A stretch of 32,909 nucleotides of DNA from Chloroflexota bacterium. Lineage in GTDB: Bacteria; Chloroflexota; Anaerolineae; Anaerolineales; Villigracilaceae. Positions 14,956-23,595 of the stretch are shown here, piece after piece. Within the stretch, counting starts at the first letter, position 1. Each line of letters starts with the position of its first letter. The notes under the pieces were generated by a model that was given only the letters and a program-made list of their open reading frames with translations, made no database searches and had not been told where the DNA came from. The position numbers and the translations under genes are program-made. The stretch lies in NCBI GenBank assembly GCA_016866195.1, contig VGNF01000004.1, positions 1-32,909 on the forward strand, read 5' to 3'.

Positions 14956-15630
14956 TTGTTGTATACCACTTTATTCCTTGGATTATTGGGCAGTCTGGGT
15001 CATTGTGTGGGAATGTGCAGTGCTGTGATCATCCTGCTTGACAGACAAGCCTCGTTTCAGGGCAGCCGCCGATCCTGGCTGTTTGCCCATCTTGGACGCA
15101 TTACCACTTATGCAGGCCTCGGTTTTATATTTGGATTTTTCAGCGAATCGATTTGGTTCTTATCAACAAATTTGGCCGGCATTCAGGGATCTCTCTCGAT
15201 TCTCTTTGGTATTTTCGCCTTTTACATGGCGTTGGTTTTCATCGGACTTGGAAGGTCGCCTGAATTATGGCTCACAAACCTAGTTGCCAAATGGGGAAAA
15301 GCATTTCGTGGATTGAAATCCCCCGCCCCTTTCGTCGCGGGGTTGCTGTGGGGGTTGTTACCCTGCGGACTTGTCATCACCGCCCTGATCCCAGTCATGG
15401 CTTCGTTAAATGCCATTCAGGGTGCGTTGAACATGATCGTGTTCGGGATCGCCACCGTCCCTAGTCTCTTCGCCGTGGGTTGGTTGACGCAGAACACGAT
15501 CTCAAAAACCTTGTCTCGAAGCCTCGCTTCGATTGTGATGATGATCTTCGGAATTCAATTCGCCATGCGCGGATTCGCCTCCCTCGGCGTGGTAGACCAT
15601 TTATTGATCGGCAATTTAATGATTTGGTAA
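14956..15630 (+). CDS. DsbD_2/SafE-like membrane protein, probable copper handling
   Basis: Only the 3' part of the long ORF 14056-15630 is real, because the earlier part lies inside subunit I. The protein opens with LGLLGSLGHCVGMCSAV, the HCxGMC signature of the DsbD_2/sulfite-exporter-like family often encoded beside cytochrome oxidase copper ATPases. A second conserved stretch, GLLWGLLPCGLVITAL, contains another Cys. About six helices are present in roughly 225 residues. The start is uncertain: TTG 14956 or 14959 fit the family length and avoid the hairpin, while ATG 14908 would lie in the hairpin loop. Cys pairs facing the membrane suggest copper or thiol transfer. It is followed after 38 nt by the CcoI-type ATPase. 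Confidence 0.75.
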   Translation: MLYTTLFLGLLGSLGHCVGMCSAVIILLDRQASFQGSRRSWLFAHLGRITTYAGLGFIFGFFSESIWFLSTNLAGIQGSLSILFGIFAFYMALVFIGLGRSPELWLTNLVAKWGKAFRGLKSPAPFVAGLLWGLLPCGLVITALIPVMASLNAIQGALNMIVFGIATVPSLFAVGWLTQNTISKTLSRSLASIVMMIFGIQFAMRGFASLGVVDHLLIGNLMIW

Positions 15631-15668
15631 TTTTCATCAGAAATACATATTCTTATTCTCTTCCGCAA

Positions 15669-18074
15669 ATGAACCTCGCCGCCACTTCCGTTCGGTCACT
15701 CGCCTCCTGCTCATTGTGCGGGTTGACCACCCTGCACCCACTCACAAATCTTCGAGGAGATGTTTTTTGCTGTCCTTCGTGCAAAGAGGTCGCGGCATTG
15801 TTGGCAGAAAATCCGCCGGTCGCAAAGGCGCAGACGGAGACTCTTTCCTCTCAGGGTCGAACTCGGACGAGGATCGAAAATCTCACACTTAGGTTGGGAG
15901 ACATGTGGTGCCCGTCATGTGCCTGGCTGGTCAGCGAGCAATTGCGCCGCACCGCCGGAGTAAATACTGCGGAAGTAAGTTTTATCCAACAACAGGCAAA
16001 CTTGACCTTTGATGGGGCCATCACAAATCCACAAAAACTTAAGAAACGAATTCGCTCTTTGGGTTACAAGGCAAGTTTGCCGACGGAAAAACCGCGCGAC
16101 GAGGAGGAATCGTTCTTTACGCGGCTGTTGATCGGTGGCGTGATGGTGCTCCATGACATGATCGTGGGCGGGGGAATCTATATTCGCGAGGCATTGGGCT
16201 GGGCCTCGCCCGAGACGCAATGGCTGGTGGATTTTTTTCAACTAATGATGCTTGTGACAAGCCTGCCTGTGTTGGTTTTGCTTGGTCTGCCGATCCTGCG
16301 TGCCGGCCTTGCGAGCTTGTTGAGAGGCAAGCCAAACATCCATACGCTTATCACGATTGGAACCTTTTCGGCGGTCGGTTTGTCTGTGCGGAATATGATC
16401 GTCGGCTCCGGCGGGCAATACTTCGACACAGCCACCATGCTGATCTTCTTGATTTCGATCGGCCGCTGGCTGGAAATGCAAGCTCATAAATCCTCTTCGA
16501 AAGCGGTGGGGCATCTGCTCGAACAAATTCCCGAACAGGCGACAGTGGTTACACAGGAGGGCGATAAGACCGTTCGCGCCTCGGATTTGCGCCCAGGACA
16601 GCGCGTGCGTGTGCGACCGGGAGAAAAATTCCCCATAGACGGGTTGATCGCGGCTGGAGAAGGGGATGTTGACAAATCTCTTTTGACCGGTGAACCGCGC
16701 CCGGTCACACACCGGGCTGGCGAGGCGGTTCAAGCCGGGACCTTGAACCTGGACGGCAGCTTCGAGGTCATCGCCACCGCTATAGGGGACTCGACCGTCG
16801 CAGGTCAGGTCGGCCGCCTGCTTCATCAGGCTCTGTGGAATCGATCCCCCCTGGAGCGTCTCGCCGATAAATTGTCCGCCTGGATGACTCCCTTCGCTTT
16901 GGTACTCGCGACCATAGCTTTCTTATTCTGGAACAACCAATCCGGATTCGAAAGCGGATTGTTGGTTGCCTTGTCCATTTTATTGATTGCCTGTCCTTGT
17001 GCCCTGGGATTGGCTACACCTTTAACCCTGTGGCTGGCTGTAGGTCGTGCAGCCGATTCAGGCGTCATCATGCGCAGTACGGCCGCGCTGGAGAGGCTGG
17101 CAAAAGTGGAGAAAGTATTCTTCGACAAGACCGGAACCTTAACGAAACTCCCGATGAGGGTGATGGAGGTATATGCAACCTCTCGCGTGGTCCACTCCCT
17201 CCACTCTTCGGAAAACGAGCCGAGGATGATGGAGAAAGCTTTCCTCCAAGTCGTGGCATCTGTGGAGCGCGAGTCGGAGCATCCTCTGGCTAAGGCGATT
17301 GTAGACTACGCCGGAGACATCAAGTTATCGACCACAGAATCATTCAAAGCGCTGCCCGGTATGGGCGTGAAGGCCGTATTGAACGGTGAAGAAATTATCA
17401 TCGGAAACGAGGTGCTTCTTTCGCGCGAGCAGATCCAAATCACGGATCGGATCAAGGATGAGGCTGAAATCTTGAAAAAGGCAGGGCAGATGGTGGTATT
17501 CGCCGGCTGGGGGGGGCAGGTTCAAGGATTGATCGGCCTGGGCGAGACGGTCCGTGAAGAGGCCAGGGATGTTCTCGACCGCCTCCACTCCCGCGGTTTG
17601 AGCCTTGGTGTATTGACCGGGGACGAAACCCACGCAGGCGAGAGATGGCAGGCGACCCTCGGCATACCCGTTTATGCGGGATTAAATCCCAGCGAAAAAA
17701 TGTCCCACCTGACCGACAAGACGGCAATGATCGGCGACGGAATCAATGACGCGCCTTCGCTCGCCGCCTCCACGGTGGGTCTGGCGATGAGTCATGGCAC
17801 GGACGTAGCACGTACGGCGGCAGACATCGTCCTGATGCGCGATGACTTGCGCGTCCTGCCCTGGTTGTTTGATTTGTCCAAGATTACAATGCGGCGCGTC
17901 AAAGAGAACCTCGGCTGGGCATTCATTTACAATATCATCGGTATTGGTTTGGCGATGGCGGGCTTGATGAAACCCGTCTACGCGGCACTTGCCATGGTGA
18001 TGAGCAGCATCTTCGTCACGGCAAACGCAATGCGGATGAATACATATCCCCTGCTGGAAAAGGAAGCTGATTAG
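15669..18074 (+). CDS. CcoI/FixI-type Cu(+) P-type ATPase
   Basis: An 801-aa P1B ATPase. An N-terminal Cys cluster (CSLCG, then CCPSC) matches the ATPase-cat_bd module of CcoI. It is followed by a heavy-metal-associated domain with MWCPSCAWL. After several helices come the actuator motif (LLTGEP), the CPC metal site in helix 6 (ACPCALGLATP), the phosphorylation site (DKTGTLT), SEHPLAKAI and GDGINDAPS. This CcoI class exports Cu(I) slowly to supply oxidase assembly rather than for detoxification. The ORF-track start at 15480 overlaps the upstream gene; ATG 15669 begins the Cys module cleanly, although its ribosome site is weak. The likely role is copper supply to the CuA and CuB sites of the two nearby enzymes. 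Confidence 0.9.
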   Translation: MNLAATSVRSLASCSLCGLTTLHPLTNLRGDVFCCPSCKEVAALLAENPPVAKAQTETLSSQGRTRTRIENLTLRLGDMWCPSCAWLVSEQLRRTAGVNTAEVSFIQQQANLTFDGAITNPQKLKKRIRSLGYKASLPTEKPRDEEESFFTRLLIGGVMVLHDMIVGGGIYIREALGWASPETQWLVDFFQLMMLVTSLPVLVLLGLPILRAGLASLLRGKPNIHTLITIGTFSAVGLSVRNMIVGSGGQYFDTATMLIFLISIGRWLEMQAHKSSSKAVGHLLEQIPEQATVVTQEGDKTVRASDLRPGQRVRVRPGEKFPIDGLIAAGEGDVDKSLLTGEPRPVTHRAGEAVQAGTLNLDGSFEVIATAIGDSTVAGQVGRLLHQALWNRSPLERLADKLSAWMTPFALVLATIAFLFWNNQSGFESGLLVALSILLIACPCALGLATPLTLWLAVGRAADSGVIMRSTAALERLAKVEKVFFDKTGTLTKLPMRVMEVYATSRVVHSLHSSENEPRMMEKAFLQVVASVERESEHPLAKAIVDYAGDIKLSTTESFKALPGMGVKAVLNGEEIIIGNEVLLSREQIQITDRIKDEAEILKKAGQMVVFAGWGGQVQGLIGLGETVREEARDVLDRLHSRGLSLGVLTGDETHAGERWQATLGIPVYAGLNPSEKMSHLTDKTAMIGDGINDAPSLAASTVGLAMSHGTDVARTAADIVLMRDDLRVLPWLFDLSKITMRRVKENLGWAFIYNIIGIGLAMAGLMKPVYAALAMVMSSIFVTANAMRMNTYPLLEKEAD

Positions 18075-18104
18075 AGATAATCCGCACGGAGGGAGAGTTC
18101 CCAT

Positions 18105-18179
18105 ATGGACAAAGCCACATTGGGATATTTCCCCCGCGCCCATTATGACCCACGTAAAGAATTGGATCCCCTGCGATGA
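18105..18179 (+). CDS. 24-aa micro-ORF coupled to the cytochrome b fusion gene
   Basis: ATG 18105 is preceded by GGAGGGAG about nine bases upstream, a stronger ribosome site than most here. It encodes MDKATLGYFPRAHYDPRKEL and four more residues, then ends in TGA overlapping the next ATG (ATGA). It is not hydrophobic and I do not recognise it. It could be a real small subunit, or a leader whose translation delivers ribosomes to the cytochrome b start, which has no other ribosome site. Confidence 0.45.
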   Translation: MDKATLGYFPRAHYDPRKELDPLR

Positions 18180-20221
18180 CTGCCAGAACATACGCTGAAC
18201 GACGCTTCATGCGCGCCCTCGAAAGAACCTGGGCGCTCATCGAGGGCGTGGTCAACCGCTATTCCAAATCGGATTTCAACCCCCTCCCCCATCTGGGAAC
18301 GTTGACAATACTGTTGCTGGTCGTCTTGATTGTGACGGGCATTTATCTAACAATCTATTACCGCCCCGGCTCTGACGTGGCATTTGCGACCGTTGAAACG
18401 CTCAGTTCAAACTGGTTTGGCCAGTTGATGAGGAGTATCCACCGCTACGCGTCCGACGGGATGATCGTGCTGATCCTCCTGCACTTCATCAAGATGCTGG
18501 TCAGTGACCGATTCTGGGGTCAACGATGGCTGGCATGGACCAGCGGCTGGCTGATGCTCGCCACGACCTGGCTGGTGGGGACGATGGGGTTCTGGCTGAT
18601 CTGGGATCAGCGCGCCCAGTGGATGACCGAGTATATGATGAGAACCGTCGCCGGAGGTTCCGGCCTGACCTACGTCGCAAACGACCTGGCCGCGCGCACA
18701 TTTTCAAACTTTGTGATCATTCTGTTCCTGCACGTCTTTTTACCGCTGATCGGTTTTTTGGGAGTTTATATTCACAGCCTTCGTTTATCGCGGGCGCGTT
18801 GGTGGTCACCTCGCTGGGCGATCGCACAAACCCTGGCCGGTTTGATCATCCTCTCCTTGATCAAGCCCTCCACCTCTAGCGCGCAGGCGGATCTATCGAG
18901 ATTCATATCGAATGTTCCCATGGACGCTTTCTACCTTGGATTCTTGCCTATAATCGATGCCTGGGGAAATCTGATCTTTTGGAGTCTGGCAATTCTGGTC
19001 GGTGGCACGTGTTTTCTCCTTCCATGGATTTTCAAAGGGAAGGACCTCGGGCCGGCGGTGATCACGAACGATAAATGCACCGGCTGCAATATTTGTTTTG
19101 CAGAATGCCCCTTTGACGCGATTCGAATGGCTCCCCGATCGGACGCCACCGGTTTTCAAAAACTGGCTGTGATTATCGAACGCCAGTGTACGGGATGCGG
19201 GATTTGTGTCGGCGCCTGCCCGGAGGATGCGGTTGAATTGGCCGGGGGATTTAATGGAGACCAGCTCTTCAACGCAATCAAGGGGGCGCTTCGACGGGAA
19301 CAGGAGGAAGGTAACGAAGGCACCGTATTGTTTGCCAGTCAAAGGGATCTTTCCCTCGGCGGTTTACCCCCCGCTTGCATCACACACGCCCCAGTCACTA
19401 CTTGTACCTGGAATGGCAGATTCCGACTCGTGACTGCGATTCTACCTACTGCCAGCACGATCAACATTGATTGGATCAAGGTCCTGCCGCAAGAGGGAGC
19501 TCGGGCGATCGTCATTCTTTCTCACCCATATGACGATGGCATTTTCAGGGAGGATTCGCACTGGATTCTCAATCGATTGCACCTCCGTCCCGCGTTGATC
19601 AGCGGGGACCTGCACTGGCTTGAGACAACCCCGGGCGATTCAACGACTGTAACAAACTTTCTGGATGGCCTACACGAATCAGAGCTGAAAGATAGGGAAC
19701 GCTCCCCGACCTTGCCGCCTGTGAAAGGCAGGTATAAATTAATCCCCTCCATTTCCGGAGGTTTGGCGGGCATCTTCTTGATGCTGGCCTTGTTTTCGAT
19801 CGCATTGCCGCTGGACATCCGGTCCGGAATGAAAGATGCCGATGGAAGCGGACTACGGATAGCCGTCGACGCGAAAGGCAAGATCGAAGTCGCGGCCATA
19901 CCGGAAGGATTTACCCTGCCCGAAGGTGCGGATGCCGAGAAAATCTTCGGGGGACAACATTATCCGATGGAAATTATGGTGACGGTGGACGGGAAAGATG
20001 CACTGAAGGAAATCTACCAACCTTCCGGTTTAAGCGGGAATGGAAGGATTTCGGCGCTTGATTTCCTGACCATCGAACCTGGATCGCATGAAATCCTCAT
20101 CAATATAAGAGACGACAACGCGGTATTCCGAACGGTATTCTCCGACAGCGTCACTTTTGAACAGGGGGCGATTCGCGTCCTCGCCTACGATGAAGGGAAG
20201 GATGAATTCATTATGCGATAA
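18176..20221 (+). CDS. Cytochrome b - 2[4Fe-4S] ferredoxin - MvhD-like fusion protein
   Basis: A 681-aa protein with an unusual order of domains. Residues 1 to about 230 are a cytochrome b core: two His pairs with 13-residue spacing (His89/His103 and His186/His200) ligate two b hemes, and WALIEGVVNRY and FLHVFLP are typical. Another helix (about 265-286) follows. Residues 301-349 hold two ferredoxin motifs (CTGCNICFAECP, CTGCGICVGACP). Residues of about 380-500 resemble MvhD in pattern (GARAIVILSHPYDDG) but lack its cysteines. Near 535 lies one more helix, then a final extracytoplasmic domain. No Rieske gene and no PEWY motif are visible, so this is not a standard bc1 complex. It may link the quinone pool with a cytoplasmic iron-sulfur donor or acceptor. 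Confidence 0.8.
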   Translation: MTARTYAERRFMRALERTWALIEGVVNRYSKSDFNPLPHLGTLTILLLVVLIVTGIYLTIYYRPGSDVAFATVETLSSNWFGQLMRSIHRYASDGMIVLILLHFIKMLVSDRFWGQRWLAWTSGWLMLATTWLVGTMGFWLIWDQRAQWMTEYMMRTVAGGSGLTYVANDLAARTFSNFVIILFLHVFLPLIGFLGVYIHSLRLSRARWWSPRWAIAQTLAGLIILSLIKPSTSSAQADLSRFISNVPMDAFYLGFLPIIDAWGNLIFWSLAILVGGTCFLLPWIFKGKDLGPAVITNDKCTGCNICFAECPFDAIRMAPRSDATGFQKLAVIIERQCTGCGICVGACPEDAVELAGGFNGDQLFNAIKGALRREQEEGNEGTVLFASQRDLSLGGLPPACITHAPVTTCTWNGRFRLVTAILPTASTINIDWIKVLPQEGARAIVILSHPYDDGIFREDSHWILNRLHLRPALISGDLHWLETTPGDSTTVTNFLDGLHESELKDRERSPTLPPVKGRYKLIPSISGGLAGIFLMLALFSIALPLDIRSGMKDADGSGLRIAVDAKGKIEVAAIPEGFTLPEGADAEKIFGGQHYPMEIMVTVDGKDALKEIYQPSGLSGNGRISALDFLTIEPGSHEILINIRDDNAVFRTVFSDSVTFEQGAIRVLAYDEGKDEFIMR

Positions 20222-20244
20222 ATCAGATTTGGTCAATGGATTTT

Positions 20245-20733
20245 CTAACTCTTCTGCGGATTTTTTCGGTAAGCCAGATAGAATATTGCCAACAGTGTCA
20301 GCAGGATGACGAATGGGATCCAGGTAAATCTCGCCCGTTCTGCCAGCACCTTGCGGAACGGCGCCTCTACCGAAGGATTGGCCGGATACCATTTTCCATC
20401 GTACTCTGAAGAGCCGTTGACCAATCCATCATAAAATACAAATCCGGTATATGGATAGTAATGCAGTTGGTCGAACGGCTTGTCTTTACTCCCTTCCACG
20501 TAAACTCGGACGATTTCATAACCCTGCCCGGGATCAACGGGCTCGGCAATCTCTCCACTTGAAAAATCCGCGAACGCAAAGAAGTCCCCTGTCAAATCGG
20601 GATTGGTCACATCGATCTCGCCTGTAATGCCTGGCCCTTTGATGGTAATGTAATCAAACCCTCCTCCCGCCAAAGCTTTCACAAAAGGCAGAACAAGGAT
20701 CAGGAACGAGAAGAAATCCGCGGTCTTTTTCAT
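20245..20733 (-). CDS. Exported membrane-anchored protein of unknown function
   Basis: 162 residues: a signal peptide (LILVLPFVKALAGG), a beta-rich external domain with many aromatic residues (HYYPYTGFVFYDG), and a C-terminal helix (FVILLTLLAIFYLAYR) with a Lys/Arg tail. I do not recognise the family. It converges on the cytochrome b fusion gene, whose stop is 23 nt away, and lies 41 nt downstream of the nitroreductase gene on the same strand. No Cys pairs or heme motif are present. Confidence 0.6.
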   Translation of the reverse strand: MKKTADFFSFLILVLPFVKALAGGGFDYITIKGPGITGEIDVTNPDLTGDFFAFADFSSGEIAEPVDPGQGYEIVRVYVEGSKDKPFDQLHYYPYTGFVFYDGLVNGSSEYDGKWYPANPSVEAPFRKVLAERARFTWIPFVILLTLLAIFYLAYRKNPQKS

Positions 20734-20774
20734 TGATCACCACAGCCCTGTAATTTTCCAATAATTCTACCTTC

Positions 20775-21332
20775 TTATTCCATCCACACGGTTCGATCCG
20801 CGAAGGACGGACGTGAAACAGACTCCGCCTTTTCCGCCGGATGCCCGATGTATAAGAACCCGGCGATTTTTTGTTCTTCTGCCAATCCAAAGAAGCGCTT
20901 GACTTTTGCATCCCGCGCCCATTCACCGGTTCTCCAAATCGCACTCAAACCTGATGCATGGGCAGCCAAAAGGATATTCTGGCAGGAGGCTGCAGCCGCA
21001 GAGAGGTTTTCCTCCTCAATCACTTTCGATTCAGAGGGCTGATCCACGCCCACTGCGATAATTAAAGGAGCCCGCAACGGTAATTTCTTGGTTTTATCAA
21101 AAGTTTCAGTGGGCAGGTCCGGATTCCTGGCCAGTTGAGACGCTGCCATGGCCTGCCCGAGTCGATTGCGGGCGTTTCCGGTCAGGACGAAGAATCGCCA
21201 CGGTCTGACTTTGTAATGATTGGGCGCCTGATTTCCCGCATCCAGCAATTTCCCGATCAGATCCCGCGGCAATTCCTCCGACCGGACATTCCCGTTGGAA
21301 TGCCGCGTGAAAATGGCTTCAAACAATTCCAT
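20775..21332 (-). CDS. Nitroreductase-family FMN oxidoreductase
   Basis: The 185-residue length and motifs match small YdjA-like nitroreductases: FTRHSNGNV near the N-terminus (the FMN phosphate site is usually RRS/RHS), DAGNQAPNHYKVRPWRF, and later ASCQNILLAAHASGL and FLYIGHPAE. These proteins bind FMN as dimers and reduce nitro or quinone-like compounds with NAD(P)H. Substrate is unknown. The ORF-track start at 21383 is unlikely: ATG 21332 has GGAGG five bases upstream and starts MELFEAIF, typical of the family. It is divergent from the deacetylase gene, with 52 bp between. Confidence 0.85.
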   Translation of the reverse strand: MELFEAIFTRHSNGNVRSEELPRDLIGKLLDAGNQAPNHYKVRPWRFFVLTGNARNRLGQAMAASQLARNPDLPTETFDKTKKLPLRAPLIIAVGVDQPSESKVIEEENLSAAAASCQNILLAAHASGLSAIWRTGEWARDAKVKRFFGLAEEQKIAGFLYIGHPAEKAESVSRPSFADRTVWME

Positions 21333-21384
21333 TTCTACCTCCGCACTTTTGATAAAATAGATCGACCATATCTTACCAGCCATT

Positions 21385-22422
21385 ATGAAAGTATTTTATT
21401 CCGAAACCCACCGCGCTCACAACCCAACCATCGAAATATTCGAAGGCGGTAAGAACGTGCCGTATCTTGAGACTCCGGAGCGCGTGGACCGAATCCTTGC
21501 TTCGCTGCAGGACCTTGCGTGGATTGATCTCACCGAACCGGATGCCTCCAGCTCAATTGGAATTCAAGCGATACACGACAAATCCTACATCACATTTCTG
21601 GAAACCGCATGGCGGGAGTGGATGGAAACCAATCCTGCGGAAACGGATATGACGAAAATCACTCCCCTCCTGCCGGCGACATTCGCACTCCGGAGTCAGT
21701 CAAGCTTGCCCAAAACGATCCTGGGCAAAGCCGGCTATTACATGATGGATTTGAGCGCCTGCCTGGTGGAGGGAACGTACCCGGCAGCCATGAGTGCAGC
21801 GAATTGTGCTGTCAGTGCGGCGCAGGCTACATTCAAGAGTTTGAAGAATTCATTCGCTCTATGCCGTCCACCCGGCCACCATGCTGGGCTGGATTTCGCA
21901 GGTGGATATTGTTTCATCAACAATGCCGCAGCGGCGGCACACTGGTTCTCCGAACGGGGCAGGACCGCCGTATTGGACATCGATTATCACGCCGGCAATG
22001 GGACGCAAGATATATTCTATGATAGAGAGGACGTCCTGACGATCTCGATCCACGCGGATCCGGCGTACGAATATCCGTATTTTGCCGGTTACCCAGAGGA
22101 GATCGGATCTGGACAAGGGCAGAACTACCACAGAAATTTCCCTCTTCCGAAGGGGGTGGACGACAGCCTATACCTGTTCGCGTTGGACAACGCCTTGATT
22201 CGAATTCGCGAGCACCGGCCACAATATCTGGTTGTTTCGCTGGGATTGGATATCTACCGCGGAGACCCCTTAGGGAAATTCAACATTACCCGCTCGGGCA
22301 TCGGAAAGATTGGAAAGCGGATCGCAGATCTGGCCGTTCCCACCTGTGTAATCATGGAAGGTGGATATGCCATATCAGACCTTGGCGATAATTTGATCAC
22401 CTTCCTGGAGAATTTCAAATGA
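21385..22422 (+). CDS. HDAC-superfamily deacetylase, acetylpolyamine amidohydrolase-like
   Basis: A 345-aa arginase/deacetylase-fold enzyme. The active-site set is visible: RPPGHHAG (His pair), DIDYHAGNGTQDIFY (zinc Asp and His), GLDIYRGDPLG (second zinc Asp), and MEGGYA with the catalytic Tyr. The N-terminus MKVFYSETHRAHNP and the ETPERVDRI stretch are closest to acetylpolyamine amidohydrolases. It would remove acetyl groups from small amines, less likely from proteins. It overlaps the lipoprotein gene by 4 nt (ATGA), so both are translated together. Confidence 0.88.
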   Translation: MKVFYSETHRAHNPTIEIFEGGKNVPYLETPERVDRILASLQDLAWIDLTEPDASSSIGIQAIHDKSYITFLETAWREWMETNPAETDMTKITPLLPATFALRSQSSLPKTILGKAGYYMMDLSACLVEGTYPAAMSAANCAVSAAQATFKSLKNSFALCRPPGHHAGLDFAGGYCFINNAAAAAHWFSERGRTAVLDIDYHAGNGTQDIFYDREDVLTISIHADPAYEYPYFAGYPEEIGSGQGQNYHRNFPLPKGVDDSLYLFALDNALIRIREHRPQYLVVSLGLDIYRGDPLGKFNITRSGIGKIGKRIADLAVPTCVIMEGGYAISDLGDNLITFLENFK

Positions 22423-23192
22423 AGCAAAAGTTTGCAGCGATCCTATTCGCCTTCCTCGTGATCACCTCCTGCGGACCTTCGCCTGAAGTACAAACCGCGA
22501 TGACCGCTACATCCGCCGCTGCCAAAGCCGCTGCCTGGACACCAACCGATACCTCTACACCCACGCACACCGTAACTTCAACCCCCACCATTACGCTCAC
22601 TCCAACCATCACCACCACTTTCACGATTACCCCGACATTTACTCCCGAGCTTCCCAAAGTTACGGTGAACAAACAGGCGCATTGCAGGTACGGACCTCAC
22701 GTGGCCTTTCTCCATGCCGCCGACCTGTATCAGGGCGATGCAGGATACGTCCGCGGAAGGTACGAGTATAGCTCCTGGATGTATGTCAAATTCGATAAGT
22801 TGAAGTATTCCTGCTGGGTGGCACCGTCCGTTGTGGATGTCACTGGCGAGGTCAGCACAGTTCCATATTTCAATTTGGATCTTCTTTCCATCGGCTACAA
22901 CAATTATGGACCGCCGCGCAACGTCACGGCGATCCGTAATGGAGGCGAGGTGACGATCAACTGGGAACAGGTAATCATGCAGGCAGATGACGATCGCGGT
23001 TATCTGATCATCGCTTTTGTCTGCCAGAACGGGGAGTATTTTTGGTGGCCCTTTTCATATCCGGATCAATTCACCACCAGTTACACGGTGCTGGATGAAA
23101 CAGGCTGCCCACTCCCCTCGGAGGGATTGCTTTATACAGTGGAAAAGCATGGTTTTTCGGAGCCGACGGTCATCCCCTGGCCTGCTCCATGA
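22419..23192 (+). CDS. Lipoprotein with Thr/Pro linker and SH3-like domain
   Basis: 257 aa. A lipoprotein signal (FLVITSCG, Cys18) is followed by an Ala/Thr stretch and a linker of repeated TPT-like units (about residues 40-78), then an SH3b-like domain (NKQAHCRYGPHVAFL to YSCWVAPSVVDV) and a C-terminal beta domain. This design is common in Chloroflexota surface proteins; the SH3-like part may bind cell-wall material. Function is otherwise unknown. It starts within the stop of the deacetylase gene. A hairpin shared with the convergent response-regulator gene follows the stop. Confidence 0.75.
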   Translation: MKQKFAAILFAFLVITSCGPSPEVQTAMTATSAAAKAAAWTPTDTSTPTHTVTSTPTITLTPTITTTFTITPTFTPELPKVTVNKQAHCRYGPHVAFLHAADLYQGDAGYVRGRYEYSSWMYVKFDKLKYSCWVAPSVVDVTGEVSTVPYFNLDLLSIGYNNYGPPRNVTAIRNGGEVTINWEQVIMQADDDRGYLIIAFVCQNGEYFWWPFSYPDQFTTSYTVLDETGCPLPSEGLLYTVEKHGFSEPTVIPWPAP

Positions 23193-23220
23193 AAAAGGGC
23201 GGACCGCGTATGGCCCGCCC
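23192..23220 (-). terminator. Terminator between convergent lipoprotein and response-regulator genes
   Basis: GGGCGGACC / GGCCCGCCC form a 9-bp stem with one mismatch. Read on the minus strand, it is followed by five T, so it serves the response-regulator gene, whose stop is six bases away. It overlaps the last base of the lipoprotein stop and may also stop + strand transcripts. Confidence 0.65.
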
Positions 23221-23226
23221 ATTGCA

Positions 23227-23592
23227 TCAAGGAATCACGCCGGCTTTCTTCAACGCCAATTCCAACGCGTCGATCGTGGCGGGTTTGATGAGCATGGCAT
23301 TCGCTCCCCCCTTCATCACCCGATGACGGGTTTCCGGTTGATCATCCGAGGTGATCACAATGACCGGAATTTTCATCAAGCGCGGCTCCCGCCGCAGGAA
23401 CGCCAGGACCTCGGTTCCATCCACCCCGGGCATGTTGATGTCCAAACAAACAAAACGCGGCACAAACGTTCCCAAAACGGAGATCGCAGGGCTCGAGCCG
23501 TACGCGACTCGCGACGGCACGTCCAAGACATCCAGCATTTGCTTGAGCGCATCCGCTGTCTGTCGATTGTCATCTATGATCAAACCATCCAT
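23227..23592 (-). CDS. Single-domain response regulator receiver
   Basis: 121 aa covering one receiver domain: acidic pair in LIIDDN, phospho-acceptor Asp in VCLDINMPG, Thr in VIVITSDD and Lys in MLIKPAT. There is no output domain, so it works like CheY or as a phosphorelay link. No histidine kinase is nearby. Its GGAGG lies inside the 3' end of the MoeA fusion gene, three bases upstream, so the two are translationally linked. Any functional link to molybdenum cofactor chemistry is speculative. Confidence 0.9.
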   Translation of the reverse strand: MDGLIIDDNRQTADALKQMLDVLDVPSRVAYGSSPAISVLGTFVPRFVCLDINMPGVDGTEVLAFLRREPRLMKIPVIVITSDDQPETRHRVMKGGANAMLIKPATIDALELALKKAGVIP

Positions 23593-23595
23593 GTA

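Noticed and set aside
22519-22660. ACC/ACT-rich tandem-like stretch
   Set aside because: It encodes the Thr/Pro linker of the lipoprotein; units are irregular, so it is a low-complexity linker rather than a DNA repeat.
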